From: Oscillospiraceae bacterium
GTDB taxonomy: Bacteria; Bacillota; Clostridia; Oscillospirales; Oscillospiraceae
DNA: 54,753 nucleotides
Direction: 5' to 3'
Assembly: GCA_009779845.1 (NCBI GenBank)
Contig: WRBE01000012.1
Location: 1 to 54,753, forward strand
The notes under the pieces: generated by a model
What the model was told of the DNA's origin: nothing
Databases searched by the model: none
Seen by the model: the letters and a program-made list of their open reading frames with translations, nothing else
Position numbers and translations under genes: made by a program
Part shown: piece after piece, positions 35,135-44,456 of the stretch
Position numbering within the stretch: position 1 is the stretch's first letter
How the letters are laid out: the number at the start of each line of letters is the position of its first letter

Positions 35135-35488
35135 ATGGCAAAGCATGAGCGCAACCTAACGGGCAATTTCGACGAATTATTGCGGACACTGCACGATGAA
35201 ATCATGGGCAGGAGCCTGTCCGCCAGCTTCCAAGACGGTAGCGACTACCGTGCCGACGATGTGCGATGCGCCGTGCGGGTGTATGAGCGGTACAGCGTGA
35301 TTGGGAGCAATCGGCTCAGTGCCAACATTACATTGGTAGGGAGAGGGGACAGACTGTTTCTCACTGTCATCGCCTCCGGCGGGAGCCAGGCGATGTTCTT
35401 TAAAATCAACACCTTCGGCGAGGAAAGTTTCTTAGAGAAAATCATCAAAATCGTGAACGAGTTCGAGGCGCAAACACAGAGGAGATAG
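35135..35488 (+). CDS. DUF6054-like small protein
   Basis: A 117-residue soluble protein with NFDELLRTLHDEIMGRSLSASF near the start, then VRCAVRVYERYSVIGSNRLS, a beta-strand part, and GGSQAMFFKINTFGEESFL near the end. That pattern resembles the DUF6054 family of Bacillota proteins of unknown function, a recognition from memory. The ATG at 35135 has GGAGGAGAG ahead; an earlier ATG at 35105 overlaps the previous stop and lacks a ribosome site. It lies ten bases before ribF. Confidence 0.8.
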   Translation: MAKHERNLTGNFDELLRTLHDEIMGRSLSASFQDGSDYRADDVRCAVRVYERYSVIGSNRLSANITLVGRGDRLFLTVIASGGSQAMFFKINTFGEESFLEKIIKIVNEFEAQTQRR

Positions 35489-35497
35489 AGATACAAC

Positions 35498-36397
35498 ATG
35501 CAAAAACGGGTCATCGCCCTAGGCTTTTTTGACGGAGTACACCGGGGTCACGCCGCACTATTAGGCGTGGCCTGTCAGCGTGCTCGGGACTTAGGCGCAA
35601 GCCCTGCGGTTCTCACTTTCGATACCCACCCGGCAACCCACACCGGGGGAGAGGCGGCACCCTTAATTAACTCTCTGGCCGGACGGTTAGAGCTTATCTG
35701 GCGACTTCATGGCATCCAAGATGTCATTGTAGTGCCCTTTGACGAGACATTCCGGCGGTTGCCTTGGGACGCTTTTGTGGCGGCCCTCAAGCACGACTAC
35801 GGCGCCATCCATGTTGTGTGTGGGCATAACTATCACTTTGGCTATAGCGGTACAGGGAACCCGCAGCGACTTCAAGCGAAATGCATGGAGTTGGGCATCG
35901 GCGCAGATGTGGTGCCAGAGGTCAAAATAGACGGCACCACGGTGAGTTCCACCCATATTCGCAGCCTGCTCACAGCCGGGGACATGGAGACCGCCGCACG
36001 GTTTTTGGGCCACGCTCACACCCTCATAGACACAGTGCACCATGGGTTTGAATTGGGCCGCACTCTCGGCGCACCTACGATTAACATGGCATTTCCCTCC
36101 GGTGTGCTCATCCCGCCCTGCGGGGTCTATGCCACCCAAGTATTTCTCCCCGATGAGCCGACAGGTCGCACCGCCGTCACCAACATCGGCCGTCGCCCCA
36201 CCGTCAGCGAAACGGGAAACTTGACAGTAGAGAGCTATATTCTAGATTTCTCCGGCGACCTCTACAACCAGCAAGTACGGGTAGAGTTTCACCGCTTTCT
36301 CCGCCCGGAGATGAAGTTTGCAGACGTGGAGGAGTTGAAGGCGCAGATAGAGCGGGATGCCAAGATGGCAGCGGGCTATTTTGATGGGATAACATAG
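35498..36397 (+). CDS. ribF: Bifunctional riboflavin kinase/FAD synthetase
   Basis: Makes FMN from riboflavin and then FAD. The 299-residue protein has the N-terminal adenylyltransferase motif ALGFFDGVHRGH (8-19), VLTFDTHPA, VCGHNYHFG and SSTHIRSLL, then the riboflavin kinase domain (GRTLGAPTINM, PPCGVYATQV, NIGRRPTV, and the catalytic Glu in VESYILDF). GGAGATAG lies upstream. Last gene of the rimP operon; it is the usual neighbour of truB but here is displaced by two small genes. Confidence 0.96.
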   Translation: MQKRVIALGFFDGVHRGHAALLGVACQRARDLGASPAVLTFDTHPATHTGGEAAPLINSLAGRLELIWRLHGIQDVIVVPFDETFRRLPWDAFVAALKHDYGAIHVVCGHNYHFGYSGTGNPQRLQAKCMELGIGADVVPEVKIDGTTVSSTHIRSLLTAGDMETAARFLGHAHTLIDTVHHGFELGRTLGAPTINMAFPSGVLIPPCGVYATQVFLPDEPTGRTAVTNIGRRPTVSETGNLTVESYILDFSGDLYNQQVRVEFHRFLRPEMKFADVEELKAQIERDAKMAAGYFDGIT

Positions 36398-36556
36398 AGA
36401 CACCTTGTATTTAACAAAAACATCAAAATATGAGTTTGAGCAAGAGCAAATGCAGAATACATAAAAACAGATGGGCATTATCGACAAATGAAAAGGGCCT
36501 AATTTATGAAAACAACACAAAGTTTGACAGCTCTAAGAAAAAAGTCTAAAAAAATA
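36398..36556 (+). other. AT-rich spacer after ribF
   Basis: No gene, hairpin terminator or repeat was recognised in about 160 bases between ribF and the lacI-family promoter. Confidence 0.5.
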
Positions 36557-36586
36557 TTGACAAGACAAAAGGATTCGAGATATAAT
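36557..36586 (+). promoter_or_regulatory. Near-consensus promoter of the arabinose-glycan locus
   Basis: TTGACA (36557-36562) and TATAAT (36581-36586) are separated by 18 bases. This is the strongest promoter sequence in the window, consistent with a regulated locus. Confidence 0.9.
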
Positions 36587-36618
36587 CAAGCATCGAAAAA
36601 TAGATAGTGAGTATTTCC

Positions 36619-36643
36619 CTGCGATACGGTCGCAGTTTTATTT
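36619..36643 (+). terminator. Terminator-like hairpin in the LacI-family gene leader
   Basis: CTGCGA-TACGG-TCGCAG (36619-36635) is followed by TTTTATTT about 30 bases downstream of the predicted transcription start. It is short (6 bp), so it may act as an attenuator rather than a full terminator. Confidence 0.45.
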
Positions 36644-36654
36644 AACCCACAATC

Positions 36655-36664
36655 TAATCGTTTA
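36655..36664 (+). promoter_or_regulatory. Candidate LacI-family operator
   Basis: TAATCGTTTA is nearly palindromic around a central CG, the usual form of LacI-family operators. It lies between the promoter and the regulator gene. Its exact reverse complement occurs at 47265-47274, and a one-base variant at 39324-39333. Confidence 0.4.
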
Positions 36665-36687
36665 AAAATGTGGACGGTGACTCTCTG

Positions 36688-37734
36688 ATGACAATTAAGG
36701 ACATTGCGAATATAGCGAAAGTGTCAACGGCTACCGTTTCTTATGTGATTAATGGGACGAAGCCTGTGATGCCGGAAAAGCGACAACGTGTGCTTGACGC
36801 AATTGCCCAGACAGGTTATCAGCCCAATCAAATGGCCAAAAGTCTACGTACGAAAAAGTCGAATAACATCGGCGTACTGGTGGAAGACATTATGGGTTTT
36901 TCCACTTCCAGCATTATAGATGGCATATCAAAGCACGTGGAACACAGCGACTATAATATTTTACTCAATGACCTGCGGTTGCTTGACAGCTTATTGAATC
37001 AGTACGATCAGATTGTGCAGCAAAAAGACAAAATCAACAAAGCGCTATCCCTTTTGAGATTCGGGGCGCGAGTGGACGCTGTGATTTACGTGGGCATGTT
37101 TGACCGTGATATTTCTGGGATTATTACAGATATCGGCAAACCGATTGTAATTGCATATTCTACCGCAAATGATAGCCACACTTGTTCAGTCACATATGAG
37201 AATGAAACGATTTCTGCTGAGGCGATGCGCTACTTGATTGATTGCGGACACAAGCGCATTGCGGTGATTACCGGGCTTGCACATACGGCACCGGCTCAAA
37301 TGCGGATGCAGGGTATCCTTGAGGCGGTCAAAGAGGCGGGGCTGGTACTCGACAGCGCAGTGGTCAAAAACGGCGATTGGGAGCGAGAATCCGGATATTT
37401 TTGTATGAAGGATTTGCTGGAGCAAGAGAAAGACAACTTGCCCACCGCTGTCATTGCGATGAACGACCTGATGGCCATTGGTGCCATGGACGCCATTCGA
37501 GAAGCGGGATTACAAGTACCGCAGGACATTTCCGTCATGGGGTTTGACAACCGAGAGATTTCTACTTTCGTTTGGCCGAAGCTAACAACAGCGGAAATTG
37601 ACCTCAAAGGGATTGGATTTACCGCCGCACAAATGGCGATTGCACAAATGGGGGGAAATGAAAAGGCGAGACAGGAACAACATGTCGTGCTCCCCAGCAG
37701 ACTTATTATACGCGACACAGTCGCAAACATTTAA
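36688..37734 (+). CDS. LacI-family transcriptional regulator
   Basis: A 348-residue repressor-type protein. The N-terminal helix-turn-helix begins [25 protein letters not shown], and the hinge [16 protein letters not shown] leads into a periplasmic-binding-protein-like sensor domain. The C-terminal part has the typical [11 protein letters not shown] and MGFDNREIS segments. The ATG at 36688 starts the HTH exactly; an in-frame GTG 18 bases upstream is less likely. It is the first gene before GH51, GH127 and an ABC importer, so an arabinose-containing sugar is the probable effector. Confidence 0.93.
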   Translation: MTIKDIANIAKVSTATVSYVINGTKPVMPEKRQRVLDAIAQTGYQPNQMAKSLRTKKSNNIGVLVEDIMGFSTSSIIDGISKHVEHSDYNILLNDLRLLDSLLNQYDQIVQQKDKINKALSLLRFGARVDAVIYVGMFDRDISGIITDIGKPIVIAYSTANDSHTCSVTYENETISAEAMRYLIDCGHKRIAVITGLAHTAPAQMRMQGILEAVKEAGLVLDSAVVKNGDWERESGYFCMKDLLEQEKDNLPTAVIAMNDLMAIGAMDAIREAGLQVPQDISVMGFDNREISTFVWPKLTTAEIDLKGIGFTAAQMAIAQMGGNEKARQEQHVVLPSRLIIRDTVANI

Positions 37735-37760
37735 CTCTGGAGAAGGAAGAAGAATTTATT

Positions 37761-39266
37761 ATGCGGAAGATTGTTATTGATGCCACAAAAAAAGGCGGAA
37801 CGATTAACAAAAATATTTATGGGCACTTTTCAGAGCATCTGGGCCGTTGTATCTACGAAGGCATATTTGTGGGGAAGGATTCAAACATCCCCAATGTCAA
37901 TGGGATGCGGAAAGATGTGGTAGATGCGTTGCGCCATATCAAAGTTCCGGTGCTCCGCTGGCCGGGCGGCTGTTTTGCCGATGAATACCACTGGATGGAC
38001 GGAATCGGCCCGCAAGAAGGGCGGAAGACCGTAGTCAACACCCACTGGGGCGGCGTGGTAGAGGATAACTCTTTTGGTACCCACGAGTTCATGGAACTCT
38101 GCGCACAAATTGGATGCGCCCCATTTATATCGGGGAATGTAGGAAGCGGTACCGTGCGTGAGATGAGCGAATGGGTAGAGTACATGACCTTTGACGGAGT
38201 GTCCCCCATGGCTGACCTCCGCCGTGAACATGGCCGGGAAGAGCCTTGGGATGTCCCGTACTTCGGTATCGGCAACGAAACTTGGGGTTGCGGCGGGAAC
38301 ATGAATGTAGAGTATTACGCCGGGGTTTATCGTCATTACCAGACCTATGTACGGGAATACGGCGACAAGAAGATTGCAAAAATCGCCTGTGGCCCCAACG
38401 AGGGTGACTACCACTGGACAGAAGTGATGATGACGGCCTGTCACTGTCCGACGGGGCCGGTTGGGTTCTGTAACGTTCGGATGGATGGGTTGTCCTTGCA
38501 CTATTACACCTCGCCGGGGAAAGAGGCGGGCCGTGGTTCTGCCCGTACCTTTGGTCGGGATAAGTATTTCCACACCATGGAAGTGGCACTGCATATGGAT
38601 GAGCTGGTCACCAAGCACAGCGAGATCATGGAGCGGTTTGACCCAGATAAACAAGTGGGACTTATAGTAGACGAATGGGGCACTTGGTTTGACGTGGAAG
38701 AGGGGACGAACCCCGGTTTCTTGTACCAACAAAACACCATGCGGGACGCACTGGTTGCGGCGACGACACTGAATATTTTCAACAAACACTGCCAGCGGGT
38801 CTCCATGGCGAACATTGCACAGACTGTGAATGTGTTGCAAGCAGTGATTTTGACTCAAGAGGAAGAAATGCTTTTAACGCCCACTTATCATGTGTTTGAT
38901 ATGTATAAGGGCCATCAAGATGCTACGTTACTGGAGAGCACCGTAGAAGCGGAGACCATCGGTACCGCAGAATACGCAGTGCCCGACCTGCACCTCTCTA
39001 CTTCGCAGAGCGCAGACGGTTCAATTTTAATGACGCTGGCGAACCTGTCATTAGATACAGCGCAGGACATGAACTGTCAGGTAGACGGTCAGGCGGTACA
39101 CTCTGTTTCTGCCCGGATATTGACCGAGGCCGTGGATGCGTGTAATGAATTCCACGCAAAAGATCGTGTCCGGCCGCAAGCATTTACAGATATTGCAGTG
39201 AAAAATGGTGCAATACAATTTTCCATTCCACCCTGTGCGGTAATGGAAGTGAAGATAAACGCATAG
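37761..39266 (+). CDS. GH51 alpha-L-arabinofuranosidase
   Basis: A 501-residue cytoplasmic enzyme without a signal peptide that would release alpha-L-arabinofuranose from imported oligosaccharides. The family start ([14 protein letters not shown]), the [13 protein letters not shown] region, the acid/base Glu173 in [11 protein letters not shown] and the nucleophile Glu305 in IVDEWGTW are all visible. A C-terminal beta domain completes it. It has AGAAGGAAG before the ATG. Intracellular location and the adjacent ABC genes imply uptake before hydrolysis. Confidence 0.95.
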   Translation: MRKIVIDATKKGGTINKNIYGHFSEHLGRCIYEGIFVGKDSNIPNVNGMRKDVVDALRHIKVPVLRWPGGCFADEYHWMDGIGPQEGRKTVVNTHWGGVVEDNSFGTHEFMELCAQIGCAPFISGNVGSGTVREMSEWVEYMTFDGVSPMADLRREHGREEPWDVPYFGIGNETWGCGGNMNVEYYAGVYRHYQTYVREYGDKKIAKIACGPNEGDYHWTEVMMTACHCPTGPVGFCNVRMDGLSLHYYTSPGKEAGRGSARTFGRDKYFHTMEVALHMDELVTKHSEIMERFDPDKQVGLIVDEWGTWFDVEEGTNPGFLYQQNTMRDALVAATTLNIFNKHCQRVSMANIAQTVNVLQAVILTQEEEMLLTPTYHVFDMYKGHQDATLLESTVEAETIGTAEYAVPDLHLSTSQSADGSILMTLANLSLDTAQDMNCQVDGQAVHSVSARILTEAVDACNEFHAKDRVRPQAFTDIAVKNGAIQFSIPPCAVMEVKINA

Positions 39267-39323
39267 AAAATAAGTGAAAATAGAGCTCTTTGAAACAGAT
39301 GGTCAAAAAAATTCACTACTAGA

Positions 39324-39333
39324 AAAACGATTA
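39324..39333 (-). promoter_or_regulatory. Operator-like motif upstream of GH127
   Basis: AAAACGATTA on the plus strand (TAATCGTTTT on the minus) differs by one base from the motif in front of the LacI-family gene. It sits 16 bases before the GH127 start. Confidence 0.3.
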
Positions 39334-39349
39334 GAAAGGCTGGATAGAC

Positions 39350-41275
39350 GTGAATAATAGTAAAATCAGACCCCTCCACCTGCAAGATGTTGCAATCAAC
39401 GGTTCATTTTGGAGCCGCTACATAGAACAAATTCGAGAAAAAGTGCTGCCCTATCAGTGGGAAGTCCTCAATGACCGTGTAGAGGACGCAAAGCGTAGCC
39501 ACTGTATTAAGAACTTTGAGATTGTGGCCGGTCGCTGGGAAGGCACGTTTTACGGCATGTGCTTCCAAGACAGCGACCTTTATAAGTGGCTGGAGTCTGT
39601 TGCCTATACCTTAGCGGTACACGCAGATCCAGAATTAGAGCGTTTGGCCGATGAGGCCATTGCCCTCATTGGTGCGGCGCAGGGTGAAGATGGGTATATC
39701 AATACCTATTATGACATCAAAGAGCCGGACAGACGTTGGTCCAATCTACAACAGGGCCATGAGCTCTATTGTGCAGGACATCTGATAGAGGCTGCCGTTG
39801 CTTATTATAATGCAACAGGAAAACGTGCGGTGTTGGATATTGCAATCCGGTTTGCGGATTATATTGACGAAGTGTTTGGGCTAGAGGATGGCAAGCTAGA
39901 CGGCTATCCCGGTCATCAGGAGATTGAGCTGGCCCTGTTCCGGCTTTATGAGACCACAGGCGAAAAGCGGTACTTAATTTTGGCCGCATACTTCATCAAA
40001 CAGCGTGGAAAAGCGCCGAACTTTTTTGATATTGAGGATAAGCAGCCAAGGTATAAGGAAATTTTCCCGGAGATTACCCCGCTGGCCCGAACCTATTCCC
40101 AGTCTCACGAGCCGCCGGCAGACCAGCGTGTGGCCACGGGCCACTCTGTGCGGGCCGTGTATATGTATGCCGCCATGGCGGACTTAGCGGCAGAGCTGAA
40201 TGATACGGCTCTGCGTGTGGCAGTGGATGCGCTATATGAGGACATTACCACAAGACAAATGTACGTGACCGGGGCCATTGGCTCTCTGGCGTGGGGTGAG
40301 CGGTTTACCGGGGCATATGATCTGCCCAATGACCTGATTTACGGTGAAACATGCGCTTCTGTCGGGCTGATGATGTTCTGTCAGCGTATGAACGCCATGT
40401 ACGCAGATGCCCAGTACGCAGACACGATGGAACTTGCACTCTACAACTCTGTCCTATCCGGGACATCCATCTCCGGCACAGAATTTTTCTATGTCAATCC
40501 CCTCCATGTAGAGCCAGAGCGGGTTCATATCCGCCCCAACTTCAACCATATCAAAACTGTCCGCCAGAAATGGTTTGACTGTGCCTGTTGTCCTTCTAAC
40601 CTTGCACGTACCGTGATGGGGCTGGGCATGTACGCATACGGCAAGACAGAAGATGCGCTCTATGTGAATCTATACTGTGCAGGCTCTGCCAAAGACGGTG
40701 TGCGCAACTTGGAAGTAAACACCGACTATCCTTACGGCGGCGATGCGACGTTGAAAGTAGACGGCGGGAAGTTTAAGCTCTATCTGCGCAACCCGCAATA
40801 TGCACCGGTGAAAAGCCTGACAATCAATGGAGAAGCGGTTCAGCTACAGGTTGAAAATGGCTATATTGTATTAGAACAAGACTGGAACGGCCAGGCGATC
40901 GAAATTACCTTTGATATGCAGCCAAAGCGGTTGTATTGTACAACGAAAGTGCAAGGCAACATCGGAAGCACCGCCATTATGCGTGGGCCGCTGGTGTACT
41001 GCATGGAGCAAGTGGACAACGGTGCCTATCTAGGGGCCATTCGCTTAGACGAAGATGCCCCGCTGACAGAGACAGCGCCCCCGGAAGGACTTCTGCCGGA
41101 GGTCGTAGCACTGAGGGCACCGGCATATCGGTATGAGCAGGCAGAAGACGCACTGTATTCAGAGCAAAGGCCAAAGCTTGTACCCAGTGATCTGACGTTA
41201 ATCCCATATTTCTTATGGGCCAACCGCGGCGAGAACGAAATGCGGGTATATATTCCCACAACGACAGAGAAGTAA
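39350..41275 (+). CDS. GH127 beta-L-arabinofuranosidase
   Basis: A 641-residue cytoplasmic enzyme resembling Bifidobacterium HypBA1, which cleaves beta-L-arabinofuranosyl linkages such as those on hydroxyproline-rich plant proteins. The metal/catalytic site is visible: Glu333 and Cys335 in YGETCAS, and Cys413-Cys414 in DCACCPSN; in this family a cysteine acts as nucleophile with bound zinc. The barrel elements GHELYCAGHLIEAAVA and GAIGSLAWGERFT are also present. The start codon is GTG at 39350 with a weak AGAAAGG site. Together with GH51 the cell can remove both anomers of arabinofuranose. Confidence 0.93.
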   Translation: MNNSKIRPLHLQDVAINGSFWSRYIEQIREKVLPYQWEVLNDRVEDAKRSHCIKNFEIVAGRWEGTFYGMCFQDSDLYKWLESVAYTLAVHADPELERLADEAIALIGAAQGEDGYINTYYDIKEPDRRWSNLQQGHELYCAGHLIEAAVAYYNATGKRAVLDIAIRFADYIDEVFGLEDGKLDGYPGHQEIELALFRLYETTGEKRYLILAAYFIKQRGKAPNFFDIEDKQPRYKEIFPEITPLARTYSQSHEPPADQRVATGHSVRAVYMYAAMADLAAELNDTALRVAVDALYEDITTRQMYVTGAIGSLAWGERFTGAYDLPNDLIYGETCASVGLMMFCQRMNAMYADAQYADTMELALYNSVLSGTSISGTEFFYVNPLHVEPERVHIRPNFNHIKTVRQKWFDCACCPSNLARTVMGLGMYAYGKTEDALYVNLYCAGSAKDGVRNLEVNTDYPYGGDATLKVDGGKFKLYLRNPQYAPVKSLTINGEAVQLQVENGYIVLEQDWNGQAIEITFDMQPKRLYCTTKVQGNIGSTAIMRGPLVYCMEQVDNGAYLGAIRLDEDAPLTETAPPEGLLPEVVALRAPAYRYEQAEDALYSEQRPKLVPSDLTLIPYFLWANRGENEMRVYIPTTTEK

Positions 41276-41370
41276 GTGTCCGAAGTCTGCTGAGAGCTAC
41301 ATGGCAGGCCACAATAAAAGGGGTGTTCAGCCAAACAGGCTGTCCCAAATAAAAATGATGGAGGAATATC

Positions 41371-42783
41371 ATGAGAAAGTACTTAAAACGCAGCGCACTA
41401 CTAGCCCTATGTCTAATGTTGTTGTTCGCCTTTGCTGCATGTGACAACGGCGACACAACAGCAAACGACACTGCAGACACACCTGAGGTGACAGAAACAC
41501 CTGAGGCAACACCAACACCGGAAGCTCCGCCAGAGGGTGACGAGCCGGTAACCATCACCTACATGTTCTGGGGTGATGAAATGGAAATCGAAAATGTAAC
41601 AAACACACTCAACAGATTCCACGAAGAACATCCCCACATCATCGTGGAACCATGGCCGGTAGACCGTGATGAAATCACAGCGCTTCTCACCACACTGGCA
41701 GCGGCTGGCGAGCTTCCAGACACCGGGTTTATGACAGAAGAGATGGCCATCAACTGGGCGAGAGCCGGATTCATCCAAGCGCCGCAAATTATTGGCGAGC
41801 AACCTCGGGATGTTATTTCCTTCCGTTGGGAAGGCGAGACTGTAGCTTATTCATCCTGTGTTGTACAGCTTGCGCTCTACTATGACAGAGACAAATTTGA
41901 TGCTGCAGGTGTTGAGTATGCGCCAAAAACAGCCGCAGATGCATGGAGCTGGGATGAGTTTGTCGATGTAGCGAGAACTCTGACCATTGATGCAAACGGA
42001 AACAATGCACATAGCCCCAACTTTGACCGCAATAATATCGAGCAGTACGGCATTTACCTCGAGCCTGCCGTATTCCAGTTGGAAACATGGGCACTTTCAA
42101 ACGGCGGCGGATTTATGGATCCCGATGATTGGAGCAACGTGATCATCAACGAGCCGGAATCAGCAGAAGCCATCCAAAGAATCGCCGACCTCTACCTTGT
42201 CTATGGCGTAATGCCACGTTGGGGTTCCCTTGGCGGTGACAATGTGGATGCATTGTTCCTCGAGTATAATGTAGCGATGGTGATAAACGGCACATGGTCA
42301 ATCGGCGTTTGGCTTGAAGGCGCAATGAATAATCACGGTCTGAACTACAGCGTTGGCGTTCTGCCAAGCATGGGAAGACCTGTCACGATTGCCACAGCAG
42401 GCCTTGCCGTTCAGTACGAAGGCTCAGATCATCCTGAAGCCGCGGCGGAATTCCTTGCGTGGTTTGCAGCAACCGAGAACAACTGGGCACTCATTGAAGG
42501 CGGTATCTGGTTGCCGCGCTATGAGAGCTGGTATAGAGACGAAACCCTGCAACGCGAGTGGGCAGACAATGCAAATCACCCACCCTTTGAAGATTTCCAA
42601 AGCGCAGTTATCGAATACTCACTCACAAACGCAGTGTCCGCTGCTTGGCACTGGGTACCTGGTTTCGATGCGTTCCTGCCTGAGCTTGCAACCGCACTAG
42701 CTCCTGTCTGGTCAGGCGATCAAACCGCACAAGAAGCATTAGATGCAGCAAGACCAACCTTTATAGCAGCAATCGGCGCATAA
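41371..42783 (+). CDS. Sugar ABC transporter substrate-binding lipoprotein
   Basis: A 470-residue CUT1-type extracellular solute-binding protein. The signal peptide ends in FAFAAC (lipid-modified Cys24) and is followed by a Thr/Pro/Glu-rich linker (about 25-55). The binding fold follows (ITYMFWGDEMEIENV, LALYYDRDKFDAAGV, EYNVAMVINGTWSIGVW). ATGGAGGAA lies before the ATG. It is followed by a strong terminator before the permease genes, a layout that lets the binding protein be made in excess. Likely ligands are arabinose-containing oligosaccharides, from the neighbouring enzymes. Confidence 0.94.
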   Translation: MRKYLKRSALLALCLMLLFAFAACDNGDTTANDTADTPEVTETPEATPTPEAPPEGDEPVTITYMFWGDEMEIENVTNTLNRFHEEHPHIIVEPWPVDRDEITALLTTLAAAGELPDTGFMTEEMAINWARAGFIQAPQIIGEQPRDVISFRWEGETVAYSSCVVQLALYYDRDKFDAAGVEYAPKTAADAWSWDEFVDVARTLTIDANGNNAHSPNFDRNNIEQYGIYLEPAVFQLETWALSNGGGFMDPDDWSNVIINEPESAEAIQRIADLYLVYGVMPRWGSLGGDNVDALFLEYNVAMVINGTWSIGVWLEGAMNNHGLNYSVGVLPSMGRPVTIATAGLAVQYEGSDHPEAAAEFLAWFAATENNWALIEGGIWLPRYESWYRDETLQREWADNANHPPFEDFQSAVIEYSLTNAVSAAWHWVPGFDAFLPELATALAPVWSGDQTAQEALDAARPTFIAAIGA

Positions 42784-42823
42784 AGCGCTCACAACCTTCC
42801 GGATAAAGCCCAAAGTAACACAT

Positions 42824-42863
42824 CTGCGCCCGTACGATTTTTCGGGCGGGCGCAGGTTTTTAT
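42824..42863 (+). terminator. Terminator between binding protein and permeases
   Basis: CTGCGCCCG (42824-42832) pairs with CGGGCGCAG (42847-42855), followed by GTTTTTATT. Partial read-through would give fewer permease transcripts than binding-protein transcripts. Confidence 0.85.
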
Positions 42864-42865
42864 TA

Positions 42866-43018
42866 CTTCGCCACCAAATAGTCGCAACGTTAGGCCGGCC
42901 TTTTTGCCGCTGTGCGACGCTGAATTTCCTTGAAATAAAGCAATTATTCCGGCGAAAATTCATCTTTTCCTAGCAACAAAAATCCTCGCCCGAAAATTGC
43001 AACTATTTGGTGGCGGAG
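42866..43018. mobile_element. MITE-like element with terminal inverted repeats
   Basis: CGCCACCAAATAGTCGCAA (42869-42887) and TTGCAACTATTTGGTGGCG (42997-43015) are inverted repeats with one mismatch over 19 bases; they extend to about 42866-43018 with one more mismatch. They enclose about 109 bases with no gene. No clear target duplication was seen. It could instead be a long RNA hairpin or a decayed insertion sequence. Confidence 0.5.
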
Positions 43019-43088
43019 CAATATCTTCTTGACTGTAATTTGCATAAATAATATATAAAAAACCAAAAAGAAAGGTGTGTGTATCAAA

Positions 43089-44456
43089 ATGCAAGCAAAA
43101 ACCTTAACAGATACGCGCAAAGCGATTGGGATTTTAAGGCCGGTGGGTGTGCTGTATGTCCTTTTTTCCGCTCTCACTATTTTTATCGCTGTAGTTGGCA
43201 CAAGCGGTGCCGACCTTATGGAAAGATTTATGCCGAGAGGCTTTGTGTTCTTAAACTCGGTTCGGAATTATGCGATGCCGGAAAGATTTATGCCGTATTT
43301 CTTTTACTTCCTGTTTGTGGTTGCCGCATTTCGGCTTGTAGTCGCATGCATGACAATCCTTTTCGGAGGAACGCCAAAAAAAGGAAGCTTTTTAGGGCTT
43401 TTGGGAAAAATAGATTTATGGATAGTTATTCCGATAACGATTTTTGTCTTATTCTTTTTCGATGGCTTCAATTTTATGTGGTTTCCGATTATCTCCTTCG
43501 CTCCGACAATGCTACTCCTGCACGGATCTGCAAAAATAGATGATAGACCGGGAAGAGCAGCCCGACAAGAAGCAAGGACAGCAAAGTTATTTTTGATACC
43601 CGCATTTTTAGGACTTTCCTTTATGACATATATCCCCCTTACGGCGGTATTTGGGATTTCCTTGTTCGACTGGCAAATCCCATTTGCACCGGAATTTACG
43701 GGGCTTACAAATATCATCAATCTGTTTTCACCGGGCTCAACCTTTTGGGCTTCCGTCTGGGTGACAATTGTATACGCATTTCTGACCGTTGGCTTGGGCA
43801 TGGTATATTCTATGATTATAGCCCTTTTGCTCAACCGGAAGATACCGGGCAGAACATTCTTCAGAACAGTGTTTTACTTACCCTTTATTATCCCTGTTGT
43901 AAGTACTATGCTGATTTTTAGACTCCTTTATTCCCATGACGGTGTGATAAACAACATCATCAACATGTTTGGCGGCGACCGCATACACTTCCTTTTAGAT
44001 AACGCAACCATTATTCCCGCACTTGCAATCATCGCTGTTTGGGCAAGCGGAAACATTATCGTTATCAAAATGGCGGGGCTTGCCAACGTCCCACGAACAT
44101 ACCTTGAATCGGCTGAAATAGACGGGGCAAATGCCTGGCAACGTTTTTGGAAGATAACCATACCATGTATGTCTCCGATTATTTTCTATAATATGCTGAT
44201 GAGCTTAATCACGCACATGCAAGTTGTTGTACCTTCACTCATGTTAGCCGGCGGCGGTCAGTCCGGGGCTACGGTTATACCGCAATCATTTAGATTTGTG
44301 GCATTTGAATGGTACATGACCGCATTTAGCGGTGGGTTCTTAGGACGTGCCGGTGCGGTATCATTTGGGCTGTTTGTGCTGATCGGCATATTCACAGCTG
44401 TCTTATTTGTGACTTCAAAAAGCTGGTTATTTTATGAAGGAGGTGGTCCGGCATGA
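43089..44456 (+). CDS. Sugar ABC permease 1 (MalF-like) with extra N-terminal membrane domain
   Basis: The C-terminal part (from about residue 166, AKLFLIPAFLGLSFM) is a normal CUT1 permease of about 290 residues, with the cytoplasmic EAA-type loop YLESAEIDGANAWQRFWKITIP. The first 165 residues are an unusual addition with about four hydrophobic segments (18-38, 68-92, 109-125, 131-144) of no recognised family. The ATG at 43089 is preferred; GTG at 43077 is in frame but would collide with the AAAGG site. The gene is AT-richer than its neighbours. It overlaps permease 2 by four bases. Confidence 0.9.
   Translation: MQAKTLTDTRKAIGILRPVGVLYVLFSALTIFIAVVGTSGADLMERFMPRGFVFLNSVRNYAMPERFMPYFFYFLFVVAAFRLVVACMTILFGGTPKKGSFLGLLGKIDLWIVIPITIFVLFFFDGFNFMWFPIISFAPTMLLLHGSAKIDDRPGRAARQEARTAKLFLIPAFLGLSFMTYIPLTAVFGISLFDWQIPFAPEFTGLTNIINLFSPGSTFWASVWVTIVYAFLTVGLGMVYSMIIALLLNRKIPGRTFFRTVFYLPFIIPVVSTMLIFRLLYSHDGVINNIINMFGGDRIHFLLDNATIIPALAIIAVWASGNIIVIKMAGLANVPRTYLESAEIDGANAWQRFWKITIPCMSPIIFYNMLMSLITHMQVVVPSLMLAGGGQSGATVIPQSFRFVAFEWYMTAFSGGFLGRAGAVSFGLFVLIGIFTAVLFVTSKSWLFYEGGGPA

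Noticed and set aside
37881-38858. 325-residue minus-strand frame over GH51
   Set aside because: Antisense of a gene with both catalytic Glu residues in place; no recognised domain.
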